Positions 20,350 to 30,911 of a stretch of DNA of 64,000 nucleotides are shown here, piece after piece. Positions within the stretch are counted from its first letter, which is position 1. The number at the start of each line of letters is the position of its first letter. A program made the position numbers and the translations under genes. This DNA is from Echinarachnius parma (lineage: Eukaryota; Echinodermata; Echinoidea; Clypeasteroida; Echinarachniidae), in contig JBAMJV010003141.1 of assembly GCA_037951105.1 (NCBI GenBank), forward strand, positions 1 through 64,000, written 5' to 3'. The notes under the pieces were generated by a model, which was given only the letters and a program-made list of their open reading frames with translations, did not search any database and had not been told where the DNA came from.

Positions 20350-23300
20350 ATTCTACGTCTGTCTACACAGATGGGAAATAGTATCTGCCAACTGTATAAG
20401 ATGGAGCAAGTAGTCTGCCCCCTTACTCTGCGTGGAAAGGTGTTCACTACCGCCGCTGGCGGAATCGTGGAACCATGCATGCTCTGACGATGGGGTAGAT
20501 TGAAATATTGTCACAATGAAAGCTCAAGCAGGTTCCAAAACAGTTGACAAGCTGCCCCTTTTCTACACTGAAGTCCCACCTGTTGACGCAAGCATCAAAG
20601 TTTCCCCGATTCCACCAACCTCTCTTGCCTCTATCACAAACGTCAACTCTGGCAAGTACAAACGACACCAGTGGTTAGAGCACACCAAGAGCACTGTTGA
20701 AGAGTTACCAGAATCTGCCAAAGTTGCTGAAGAAGTTTCATGGGCAGCATATAATGCCAAACAACAGGAACCAGGTTGGCATGCTACAATCACACCTACT
20801 GCATTGCTGCTTCTCTTCCAGGAAAGTGCCCATACTATTGCTATGATAAGGCATTCCATGAATGTAGTAAGCCAAGCTGTGGTGCATCTCAACCCAGGAC
20901 AGACTCCAGTAGTGACTCTCGACCAACCATTGTTTGCTCTGGCAAAGCAGATACAATGGAAGTTGCAAGACCAATACGGAGAGGACAAGCTGGTTGTCAT
21001 GTTTGGTGGCCTACATGTAGAAATGGCACCTCTCAAAACCCTTGGTAACTGGCTTAATGGATGTGGTTGGGTCCAGGCTCTCGTCCAGGCTGAGATAGCT
21101 ACTGCCGGAACTGCGGATTCCTTCCTTCGTGCAGCACATGTCACGCGCACACGCAAAGCACACCAAATCACTGCCGCCACCTTGTACATACTGCAACAGC
21201 GTGCCTATGCTCAATACAGCCGCACGAATGCTGACAGTGACCGGCCGCATGTGGACTTTGAATCCTGGTGAAACTTGAGAGAAAAGGATTATCCACATTT
21301 CCAGTTTTGGGCAACAGTTCTGTCACTGGAACTGACAATTTGCATTCTTGTGTATGTCCGATCACTCCGTGAAGCAGACTTCAAGATGTATCTGGATGCC
21401 CTGACAGAAATGGCTCCCTGGTTCTTTGCAGTAGACCACACACACTATGCTCGATGGATACCGGTTCATCTCCGTGACATGATGGAACTGCCAAGCAGAC
21501 ATCCAGATCTCTACAGTAAACTCAGCGCAGGCAACTTCACTGCCAAGAAAACAAAGAGGGTGTTATATGCCATCCCAATCGACCAAGCCCATGAACAGAA
21601 CAATGCTATCACCAAAGGTGATGGAGGAGCTGTAGGCCTGACAGATAATCCCAATGCTCTGCGACGTTGGATGGTGTCCGGTCCAGAGGTTGCAAGAGTA
21701 GTTATTGAATTTGAGGATACAAGCATGCATCACCACTACCACAATGAGATTTCCCACCATGAGCAGACAGCAAGCGTGCATAAATCATTTGCCAAAGATG
21801 TTCAGGCACTACTTGCTGCCTTTGAAGATCTACGAAACCCCTTTTAGGAGGATAGCCAGGACCTTCTAGTCCTTGACACCAAGAAAATAGCCAACCCTGC
21901 CGTTGTGGAGACAGTGCGTACTGCTAAACAAATTGGCAAGCAGCAGTTTGACACCTATGTTAATGACTGTGTCCTGCAACAAACTAAAGGGATTGATGAT
22001 GCTATCCATCCCAACAAACTACACCTGTTCAATACTGTTCCATGCCAGGCAGCAAAGGGAAAGCTACAAGTAATGTCACTAAAAAAAAGAGGCGGAGCTC
22101 TTCTCTCGACTCAGTTGTCAAACCCGTGATGGAAATCTGGAAGAATTTTTTAGCCATGAGAATCAAGCAAGCCCACCTGCATTGTCTGATTCAAGGAAAC
22201 TTCACACAGGAAAAAAGGGTGACTTGTTGTGCCTAAATGATTCCGCTAAAGCCCAACCAGAGCCTCCTCCTGCCACTGCTGTTATCCTTGATGTGGCTAC
22301 AATCGCTCAGATGTTGAAGCCTGGAACATCTAAGACTTTCGAGGAATATGCACTCCAGATCTTCACCCCATACATTGTGCGGCACTTTCAACATGCTCGT
22401 CGCCTTGATCATGTGTGGGACAGCTACAGAGACAATTCACTGAAATCCTCGACCCGGGAAAAACGTGGAAAAGGTGGGCGACGGCGGGTTGTTGGGTCGG
22501 CCACAATTCCAGGAAACTGGCAGAGCTTTTTGCGTGTGGACGACAACAAAGTTGAACTATTCCGATTCCTCTCCAACCTGCTTGTACAGTCCTTTCACGA
22601 AGAGAGCAAAGAACCTTTCGTCACCGATGGAGAAGAAGTGCTGAGTGTCCCACAACAGAATGACATCAACATGCTTGCCCCTTATAGTCACGAAGAGGCC
22701 GATACTCGTATGATGGTACATGTGGCTTTTGCTGCCCAACATGGTCATCACAAGTTACTTATCCGGACTGTGGATACCGATGATGTTGTGTTGGCTGTGA
22801 TAGTAGCTTAACGCTTGCTAGATGGGTAATGCACTTTGGATAGCCTTTGGTACAGGAAATGCCCTATGTATCTGCCAGCCCATGAAATGTCTGCATCACC
22901 GGGACCGGAGAAGGCACACGCTCTGCCTATCTTCCATGCCTTAACATGTTGTGATACCGTATCAGCTTTTGTTGGGCATGGAAAGAAGTCTGCATTATGG
23001 GCAACCTGGAATGCTTTGCCAGAGCTCACTGATGCCCTTATTACCCTGGCAGATAGCCCTGCAAGTATCCCTGCATCATCTTTCTCTTTGGTTGAGAAGT
23101 TTGTTATCTTGCTCTACGACAGGACAAGTACTGTCACAGATGTCAACAGAGCGCGAAGGAAGCTTTTCCCAAAGAAGAGCTCAGTTCAACGCATCCCACC
23201 CGCACAAGCAGCATTAGAGCAGCATGTGCGACGTGCCAAGGTCTTCCAAGGTCGCCACATTTGGGGAAAGTCATAAATCCACGACCTGACTTGCCTTCAC

Positions 23301-23491
23301 CATCAGACTGGGGCTGGATTAGGACGGACAATGGATCCTTCGAACCCCTCTGGACCAAGCTCCCCGAGGCAGCAAAATCCTGCAAGGAACTGGTATCTTG
23401 TGGATGCAAGAAAGGGTGTAAGAAACGCTGCAAGTGCAAGAAAGCGAATCTGTCCTGCATTGGACAGTGCTTCTGTGAAGGTGACTGTTGA
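20350..23491 (+). pseudogene. Decayed transposase-like gene: FEN1/XPG-like nuclease and CXC domain
   Basis: Reading begins upstream of the first long frame: 20362-20455 encodes a conserved-looking block with TQMGNSICQLYK and VVCPLTLRGKVFTTAA in another frame. Main pieces: 20516-21271 (with MFGGLHVEMAPLKTLG), 21275-21847 (with AVDHTHYARWIPVHLRDM and DQAHEQNNA), 21848-22085, 22085-22811 (ends EEAD...VDTD), 22836-23276 (CCDTVSAFVGHGKK) and 23261-23491 (CGCKKGCKKRCKCKK). Breaks: in-frame TGA at 21269 and TAG at 21845, a frame change in an A-run near 22082-22090, a stop plus shift near 22810, and a shift near 23270. The D/E motif order matches the XPG I-region, and the cysteine block resembles tesmin/TSO1 CXC. 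The middle H/D/E-rich part is probably the transposase core (inference). Similar multi-copy proteins are annotated as uncharacterised in many marine animals. Confidence 0.7.
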
Positions 23492-23599
23492 TTGAATCAT
23501 GTGGCAATGAGAGGAAATCAAATAGTAAGTGATGAATTAGTTAAATCGCAGGGCAAATATTGATGACTGTCGTGTTCGTGCAGTTGTACCCCTATGATA

Positions 23600-24505
23600 C
23601 TGATAATGAATGGCGGCCATTTTGTGATAATGGCGTTAAAATATTATTGATGTGTACAAAATGACACATTATATCCCAAATACGAAATACATTTAATAAA
23701 TACGCATGTATCTACACAAACTCTATGTATTGTTAATCATACTGGGCGCCATTTTGTATTCAAAATGGCCGCCATGTGTATTGTTTTTTACAGATTAACA
23801 TTTTTCTTTATACTAGGCTGCTCACCCAATGTGTTGAACATTGGATAGACTTTGTCCTTCAGCAAGACAATTTATCCACAGTTGCTGCTCTCTACCCAGG
23901 TGTATAAATGGGTACCATGGTCGGGTGTTAATTAGCCTTTGCGCCATCATCAGTGGCAGCACGGCTAGTATGCTCCCCGGGGAGTTGAGAAAGTATGCAA
24001 TATCATTGTGTGGGTTTGAAATGTACCTGATGACCATGGGTATTAATATTAATATGCGCGGTAGAATATATACACATAGTTTCCGCGCTCTATAAGTGAT
24101 TTATTATTATTATTATTATTATTACTAGTTAAGAAAGAATCAGAACAATAATAACGCAAATATTTAACAAAATTGTATTATTCCAAGACTTAATGGCCGC
24201 CATATTGATTGATTTGGACTAAATTATATTCTTGTATTATGGTCTAATGTTATTAGCACTTGAATAGACTTGTTTAGGAAGAATAGGATGAATAATGATG
24301 CATATATTAACATAACCCTCTATCATTTCAATACTCAATGGCGGCCATTTTGAAAAATGGCCGCCACGGCTCTCTTGGGCAAAATTCCCGAGGGCTCAAT
24401 ATCCAAATGTGCTTAAAATACATTACTCTACATGTGTGCCAAATGTCATGCTTTTAGAGAAAAGTGAACAATTTGGCTAATACAGGGGGCTATGCCGCTG
24501 GACTA
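23600..24505. repeat. Right terminal inverted repeat of the Academ-like element
   Basis: This is the inverse of the left arm: GGCTGCTCACCCAATGT at 23816, TGGCCGCCATATTGATTGAT at 24192, GGAAGAATAGGATGAATAAT at 24277 and the terminal GCTATGCCGCTGGACTA. It lacks the internal 170-bp duplication of the left arm and is interrupted by a SINE. Confidence 0.75.
23852..24126 (+). mobile_element. 5'-truncated SINE
   Basis: The body carries CTACCCAGGTGTATAAATGG and TTCCGCGCTCTATAAG before a (TTA)n tail, a combination typical of widespread invertebrate SINE 3' halves. It splits the right arm of the transposon: the left arm shows the uninterrupted text ATGGACTAGTTATGAAC, whereas here GATAGACT and AGTTAAGAA are 275 bp apart. 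The duplication is short, perhaps only ACT. The 5' promoter part is missing. Confidence 0.6.
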
Positions 24506-25163
24506 CAACTGTAACATGATAGCACCATCTTCTTTTATCAAGTTCGTTAATAAGGGTTTCCCTGTCAAACTCGGCAAATTAGTGTTGTTATCATTCAAAT
24601 TAAAACGAATTTTCTTCGAGATCTGTTCTCCATATTAAGTTTCACTTTCAGAACATCAAGTTTCTTTTTTGATGGGCATTATTTTTTGTTGTACTCCACC
24701 ATGGTAATATCATTTATTCTTTTTAGGAAGTACATTTTCCCCCTACTACAACATATTTGCTGGAAATGTTATGCAACGTGGTGCAGTTGGTGCACCAGAC
24801 TTTGCATGTCATTATCATTATTTAATGTCGATATAAAAATATGTAAATCTTGAATTAAAAATATGAAATGGTTCTAGTGTGGCCAGTCTGAGAAATTGCC
24901 TTGCTCCTACGATGTATTTACTTACTCATTACAATCATTTATCAATGTTGTGAGTTGTAAATTAATCATCACAACTTGTTCTGTTGCGGCCTTATGGCGA
25001 TTACAAGAGTCTGTAGCGTACCTTTAATCATAAATTCTGCAATAAATCATGTAATCATTTATCACAATCAAAGAGACATATCTTTGAGTTACATTACAAT
25101 ATGAATTAGTTATTCGTAGAGATGCAAATTTGTGTTGCATAACAGAAAATGTTTATATTTCAG

Positions 25164-25191
25164 TTGCGACCTTTTTTGTGTGTGTTCCAAA
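25164..25191 (+). other. Candidate non-coding microexon (copy B)
   Basis: A 28-base piece lies between TTTATATTTCAG and GTAAGTAGT, the counterpart of 12372-12400. Both splice consensus sequences are intact while the piece is one base shorter than in copy A. Confidence 0.25.
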
Positions 25192-26745
25192 GTAAGTAGT
25201 ATTTATAGCAACAAATATGTTATAGATGCATGTATATTTTCGTATTGTTTGTCATGTAAATAAATACAGCATGCTGTAGAAAGAGGGTTTATCTATATAT
25301 GTACAATGTAGCAATGTTGAATAGACAATCTTGTTAAAACATGCAATATTTTAGGGAATAAAAAGCAAACTTTGAAGCCTTTGTAAGTCTACAGTTGAAA
25401 CCTTGCAGAATCCAAATCTATCGGTAGTGCGAAATAAAATAAAAATATTTGGACTTTTTGAAGTGGTGTAGACATTCTGTGCAGATGAGCTGCTTGGAAA
25501 GAATGCTCCCCAGGGAGTGGAGATAGTGCACTAAGTATGTTGCAGACACACATGAGCTACCTGAAAGAAGAATTAATCATTTGGTGAGCGTGTTACTGAA
25601 TAGAAGTAAATTGGTTACAGCCAATTTTAGTAACACAAGTCAGTTTCTACGTACATCGGTGGCAATGATGTTACCAAAAACATATTAATTGATAACTAAA
25701 AATAACAGAAACAGCTTTAACTAAATACTTCTTTGCCTTGTGGCCTTGTTGGGCAAGTAAAACCAAGATTGTTCATATTCTAGTGGCCCTAAACCTGAAT
25801 CTGGTGGCCCCAATGTTGGTTGCCCATTAGGCAAAAGGAATTTTTAATCAATAACAGCTAATTCTTGGTGGTCTTGGACGAGCAGACCTGTGCTTATTTC
25901 TATTAATAATAATACTTATGAATAATTTATTACCCCGGTCATTTTGATTGGAAGTTCTGTAGTATCTGGTGCTAATAGAAACGCACTTCTTGCCATAACA
26001 GCAGCACATAACACATTGGGATGTTAAAAGAAAGCAACAAAGAACTCACATACATATGTAAATATGATTGGTGAGAGTATTCAAAAGAAGGGCGCTATGT
26101 TGATTTGCCTCGTGGCATAGTCTGGCACATACAAAACAGAATTCCTCACATTCTAGTGGTCCGAAACCTGAATTTGGTGGCCACATGAAAACAAACATTG
26201 CAAATTGCAAATTAGCCGGTGGATTTTAGCTTCATTACATTTTGGTGGCCTGAAGCTAGTTTTGAGTGGCCCCGCACCAGCGGACTGGACCTAATTTTGA
26301 GCACTGCTGTAGGAATATTTAAAATGTAAATTGAATCAATGTGTACATTTGAATGAAGAGATAAATGAAATTGATTGAAAGAATATTATAAATGAAATAC
26401 TTAATGTGAATGATAGATATTTGATAAATATGCATGTTTAATTGCTCTTCCAAATTTCTTTATGATTACCTTTATATGTTCCACCTTATCATTAAAGTGC
26501 CGTGATTGTACAATTTAACTTATGTATTGATATACACTGTATATACAGTGAAACCTTGTTATGAGCCCTGGGCCCCATTGAAGAAATAGATGCAATCGAT
26601 TGTAAGTCTAAACAGCGTCCCTAAAAGCATCCTATGAATATTTCATAGTTTTGATTTAAAGCATATATACTTTTTCTTGTTTACATCAGTATAAGTGTTG
26701 GAAAGAATAAGGTTTGGTTATACTGCATGTTTCATTAAAGGGGCC

Positions 26746-27006
26746 GTCACATATCTAAAACGGAGCCTGTCTGACTTCTGTACGAGCTCAAAAGGGCATT
26801 TTCGTCAGGAATACGGTCGATGACTGCTCCACTGCATTTTTCAGGGGTCCCAGGGCACCAACACCTGCTCCCAATTCAGCAATTTTTGCCTGACTCCTTT
26901 TGTTTACTGACAGGCTACGGATTTCTGATCACTGATGCTCATAGGGTTCTCCCGAGCCCCGTCTGATATGTGACAAATTCGGCCGGAGTCCGTTGGATAT
27001 GTGATG
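26746..27006. mobile_element. MITE with GTCACATAT ends (copy B)
   Basis: The duplicate of 14853-15113, with the same inverted ends GTCACATATCTAAAACGG and CCGTTGGATATGTGATGC. Because it is shared by both segmental copies, its insertion predates the duplication. Confidence 0.6.
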
Positions 27007-27661
27007 CAGGCATTATGACAACCCACAATCTGTGAATGACATTTATGACCTGCATATTTCTTTAAAACAATATTTACATGTATATGTACGTACATGTACA
27101 TGAAGATACTGGCTATACTTTGAGATTCATTTATTATTTTTTGTTGCGAGACATTTCTTGTATTTTTTTTTGTATGTGGTACCCATATTTAGACACTGTT
27201 CAAGTATTATGTTATGTTATGTTTAAAGCCTGTATTGTTGGTCATTGTCAGAGTGTATATTATGGCACACACAGCTGATGTATATTTATATATACTTAGT
27301 CTTGTCACCAAAAATATTTCCATCATTATTTTGTATATTTTTGAGGATTAGATATTTATTTTTGGTTAAGAATGTATTTTTATGCTTTAATATTTAATTT
27401 TCCCCTGAATTGTCCGTCCGTTCGTACATCCCTGATCTATCAAGGTAATTTGGTGGAGCAACATCTGACTTTGTACCAAAAATGTAGTATTATAAATATT
27501 CAACATATTTATATATGAATATAATATTCAGTTTCAGTATGAATATAACATACATGTAGAACTAAAACATTGGATAAGAATAAATTGATTTTATTGAATT
27601 GGACAGATTTTCCTCATGTGCCAAAAACTATTTCCCCACCCACAAGAATTGGACGTACATT

Positions 27662-27986
27662 ATTAAAGGGAAAGTGTGTTCTGGTCACACTCAATCCTAG
27701 TTACTAAAATGTGTATGCAGTTTTCAATGAAAAATAAGTAATAATTCAACCATTCTTGAAAGGTAGAAATATTTTCTAGAAAATTACTTAGTACAAAGGG
27801 TGTTTTCATTCAAACAACAGCTGTTGATAAAATGAGGTGCTTTCCAAACACCTCCCAAGTTTCAACCATTTTATATAAGAATTGTGAATGTGATTTTTTG
27901 TTCTGAAGGGATTTTGATGAAAGAAATGTGGCAACTAGTGCTTTTTAGATATCACACTCTCAACTAAAACTGTACTATCCCTTTAA
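27662..27986. mobile_element. TTAA-flanked MITE, diverged copy
   Basis: TTAAAGGGAAAGTGTG at the left and ACTGTACTATCCCTTTAA at the right. Length is about 320 bp, shorter than the complete copy at 3214. The matching site in copy A keeps the right end (near 15981) but its left end is lost. Confidence 0.5.
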
Positions 27987-28199
27987 AATAAAGTTAGTTT
28001 CCATGCATCATTCATCATTTTTGATCAATCATATATTGACAATCCATGCATTTTTACTTCATCTGGTAGATACAGGTTTGAATCTGAAATGAATTAAATT
28101 GAAGATTATATGAATATGTGTAGTTTTCTTGCTTTTTGTTTTAAAAAGCAAAATGAGTGAAATGTTATTTTCACACAATCAACTTACTTTTTTAAGCTT

Positions 28200-28232
28200 G
28201 ACGTTTCGAACATCTTCGTTGTTCTTCATCAG
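28200..28232 (-). ncRNA. Hammerhead-ribozyme-like motif (left arm)
   Basis: The inverse copy of 28563-28595: on the minus strand CTGATGA, helix GAACA/TGTTC, GAAAC, GTC. Same limits as described there. Confidence 0.45.
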
Positions 28233-28249
28233 AATGTCTGAGTCTGACC

Positions 28250-28500
28250 GCTAGATGGCGCGGTCAGACACTGGTCCCACACGTGACTCGGCATGTAGCC
28301 CCCCTCGTCTCTGTTCATGTTCTTAGTCTTTCTTATCCACACCGCTTCCTTTACCCATCTGGTAAAGCGGGTAGATTCTCTTTCCAAGACTTTGCTATTG
28401 TCCCAATCGATGCTGTGATTATATTGCGCGACATGATCCGTGATTGCTGATTTGTTTGTTTCAGTCAAAGATGCTTTCCTTTGTGATCTTGTGAATCTAC
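28250..28500 (-). pseudogene. C-terminal fragment of Penelope-like (GIY-YIG type) protein
   Basis: The minus-strand frame includes DHVAQYNHSIDWDNSKVLE, RFTRWVKEAVWIRK and MNRDEGGYMPSHVWD. This pattern (H.IDWD..KVL..E....RW.KEA..IR...NRDEG.Y.LSH.W) is the typical tail of the GIY-YIG-bearing retroelement proteins of the Penelope group. The reverse transcriptase and the catalytic part are absent, so this is a fragment. Confidence 0.65.
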
Positions 28501-28562
28501 ATGCTGAGTCACGTGTGGGACCAGTGTCTGACCGCGCCATCTAGCGGTCAGACTCAGACATT

Positions 28563-28595
28563 CTGATGAAGAACAACGAAGATGTTCGAAACGTC
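28563..28595 (+). ncRNA. Hammerhead-ribozyme-like motif (right arm)
   Basis: CTGATGA is followed by one unpaired A, helix GAACA/TGTTC with loop ACGAAGA, then GAAAC directly joined to GTC. The core residues of a type I hammerhead are present in order. Helix III has no loop, which in known minimal hammerheads requires a dimer for activity. Function is inferred. Confidence 0.5.
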
Positions 28596-29501
28596 AAGCT
28601 TAAAAAAGTAAGTTGATTGTGTGAAAATAACATTTTCCTAATTAAACATTTCACAATCAGATGAATCTTATCAAGGAAAATGAGTGAAATTTATTGATTT
28701 GTAAAACAAAGGTCTTCGCTCTTAGAATGCTACCATGATACACAATGTAAAACATATGGATGTTTTGTCTCCTTTACTCCAAACTTGGGACATATTTCAT
28801 ATTATCCACTAACACATATTACAAATACATGTACAGTGAAGCACGCACACATGCATATGATATGTGAGTTACCACCAGTAAGTGTCTGTGATGTATGTTT
28901 TATCAGTATGCAAATTATTGGTCACTGAGAGATGTGGGAGGGGGGGGGGGGGGGGGGGTAGGTGATGTATCCACCTCCACCACCCCCTTCCTCCAATGAA
29001 AAAGAGAACACCTTGCATACCTAGGAAGTTGATTTAATAGCCTTGCCTTAATTGTCTTCACGATGTTGTCATTTGCAATTTTACATTTCCTTTCTATCAT
29101 TCCTTTCCAGAAACGAAACATTCTTTCCATTTCCTTCTGTGATCTCTCTTTCCATTGGACTTCACATGTTTGTATTGATTTGTCTTATAACCGTTGTGCC
29201 TTTATGTTGGTCCCAAAGTGTGTTTATTACACTTGTCTTAATTTGAATCAGTGTGTTGAAGCTCATTTCAGGCCATCATTTTTGTTTTCTTGTGATAAAG
29301 ATAAAGTGATAAAGTTTAGAAACACGTTTGAAAACAATGATTCTGGTCTAGTCATGTGTCTATTCATAATACATCCTTTATACTGATCATATGATTATTT
29401 CTGCCTGTCCTGTATTTTATGCATGTCCAAACATGATTTCTTACAGAGACTGCGTTTGGAAGGAAAGCACATTGGACAAAAAGCATCTTGATAATGATGT
29501 A

Positions 29502-30664
29502 CAGAGGAACCCCCTTATAAAGAGCTATGATTAATACAACCCGTAATGGTAAAATTTGTCTTAAAATAGTTCTGAGAAATATATACCTTGATATATTGGG
29601 TGCGCTTCGTTATTCCGAAGGTTCGTTATTCCGAAGGTTCTTTATTCCGATGGTTCGTTATTCCGAACACGCAAATTTCGAATACCCGAGGGTTCGTTAA
29701 TCCTAAAATGAAATAGGGTTCGTTAATCCGAACATTTGTTGCATTATTCCGAAGGTTCGTTATTCCGAGGGTTCGTTATTCCGAAGGTTCGCTATTCCTA
29801 AAATGAAATCGGGTTCGTTATTCCGAAGGTTCGTTATTCCGAAGGTTCGTTATTCCGAAGGTTCGCTATTCCTAAAATGAAATAGGGTTCGTTAATCCGA
29901 AAATGAATTTTGGTTTGTTATAATGCTATAATTTCATATAAAGAGATAAAATAAACTGAAATGTTTTATTGGTCTGGCCAAGGGAGGGAAATGGGGAGGG
30001 GTATGCTTAATGCAGGCTGTACATTAAATTAACAAAACACAAATTATAGTATTATAACAAATTCGATTTAATTTTCGGATTAACGAACCCTATTTTATTT
30101 TCGGACTAATGAACCTTCGGAATAACGAACCTTCGGAATAACGAACCTGATTTTTTTTCCGGAAACTAACCTTTGGAATAACGAACCCGATTTCGTTTTA
30201 GGAATAGCGAACCTTCGGAATAACGAACCTTCGGAATAACGAACCTTCGGAATAACTGAACCTTCGGAATAACGAACCTTCGGAATAACGGACTGTAACC
30301 GATATATCAAGATATCAGATATGAGAAGGTTATTGTCATGATCCTAATAACAAGGTTCCGATGTGAATGTAACAAGAACAGTGGAAGCTTGTCCCGGAGA
30401 GCTCTGATATGACAATCCCTCTTTAAACTAGGTAAGTTTACTAGTATATTCCTATTCTACCTTGATATAACAAGGGGGTGTAATACAATTACAAAGATTA
30501 ATGTCTAAATATAAACCCGGAAATCTCTCTTTCAGTTTATGTCACTAACAAAAGATTTGATGTTTCATGTTGATACATAAATCTTTGGGAAGGACATCGT
30601 GATCGCTGATATAACACGGTCATTTTTATGGTCCCAAGCTCATCGTTATAACGAGGTTCCACTG
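29502..30664. mobile_element. Pogo-like MITE, copy B, split by a foldback
   Basis: The left end CAGAGGAACCCCCTTATAA and right end TATAACGAGGTTCCACTG correspond to the copy-A element at 17372-17612. The word-array element at 29590-30303 separates the two halves, showing that it arrived after the duplication. Confidence 0.6.
29590..30303. mobile_element. Two-armed foldback of TTCGTTATTCCGAAGG words
   Basis: A plus-oriented array (29605-29915) of GGTTCGTTATTCCGAA words faces a minus-oriented array (30070-30297) of TTCGGAATAACGAACC words. Both arms carry variants ending ATGAAATCGGG or CCCGATTTCGTTTTAGGA. The centre of about 150 bp is unrelated. The borders CTTGATATATTGGGT and ACCGATATATCAAG are themselves inverted. 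This is the complete form of which 4168-4612 is one arm. No coding capacity. Confidence 0.75.
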
Positions 30665-30911
30665 TACTTACATGAGTATTATGACGTCATAATGCGGTCT
30701 AGTGTGTGAAGTTGAGGTGTAATGGAGAAAAGGAAAACACATAAACATGTAAATCCTTAAATAATTGACATTTATAGAATGACGAGTCGATATATCAGCA
30801 TAAAGCTGAATTGTAATTAATAAGCTTCTGTGCAAATTATATGTAACCTGACATGAATGATGGATATAAAGATAATAAAATAATACAGATGAAAATAAAA
30901 TACAAAAATGC

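Larger units (their letters stand above)
19368..24505. mobile_element. Academ-like DNA transposon with long terminal inverted repeats
   Basis: The ends TAGTCCAGCGGCATAGC and GCTATGCCGCTGGACTA are inverted, and CAA lies outside each (19365-19367, 24506-24508), a 3-bp duplication. A TA duplication with ends starting GTCC is the alternative. Similarity continues inward for 0.7-0.9 kb, through the same order of landmarks: AAAGTGAACAATT, paired ATGGCGGCCAT/ATGGCCGCCAT words, ATCCTATTCTTCTTAAAC, GGGTGAGCAGCCTAG. The core (about 20350-23491) is a single decayed gene on the plus strand with a FEN1/XPG-like and a CXC domain. From memory, 3-4-bp duplications and an XPG-type nuclease are features of Academ elements. 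The right arm holds a SINE insertion, so the copy is not young. Confidence 0.7.
28164..28676 (-). mobile_element. Penelope-like retroelement remnant with inverted repeats
   Basis: The insertion is flanked by a 14-base duplication AAAATGAGTGAAAT (28150-28163, 28677-28690). Copy A shows the uninterrupted site near 16150. About 130 bp at the left (to 28298) is repeated inverted at the right (28497-28640), leaving a 200-bp loop that holds the end of the element's coding region. Each arm carries a hammerhead-like motif. Inverted terminal arrangements of this sort are common in Penelope-like elements. Confidence 0.7.
24723..30911. repeat. Segmental duplication, copy B
   Basis: The partner of 11881-17847, in the same orientation. 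It lacks the 12693-13160 insertion and carries instead a Penelope-like insertion (28164-28676) and a word-array foldback (29590-30303). About 0.55 kb near 26600 that exists in copy A (14400-14690) is missing here. Without the later insertions the two copies would have been separated by about 1 kb, so they began as a near-tandem duplication. Confidence 0.85.

Noticed and set aside
20563-21189. A 208-codon minus-strand frame
   Set aside because: It is antisense to the decayed transposon gene, whose plus-strand blocks are recognisably conserved. The minus frame has no family resemblance.
19368-24505. Assignment to Tc1/mariner because of the TA next to the ends
   Set aside because: The arms are far too long for most mariner elements and the protein lacks helix-turn-helix/DD34D-type text. 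CAA just outside TAGTCC gives a better 3-bp duplication. TA remains a fallback.
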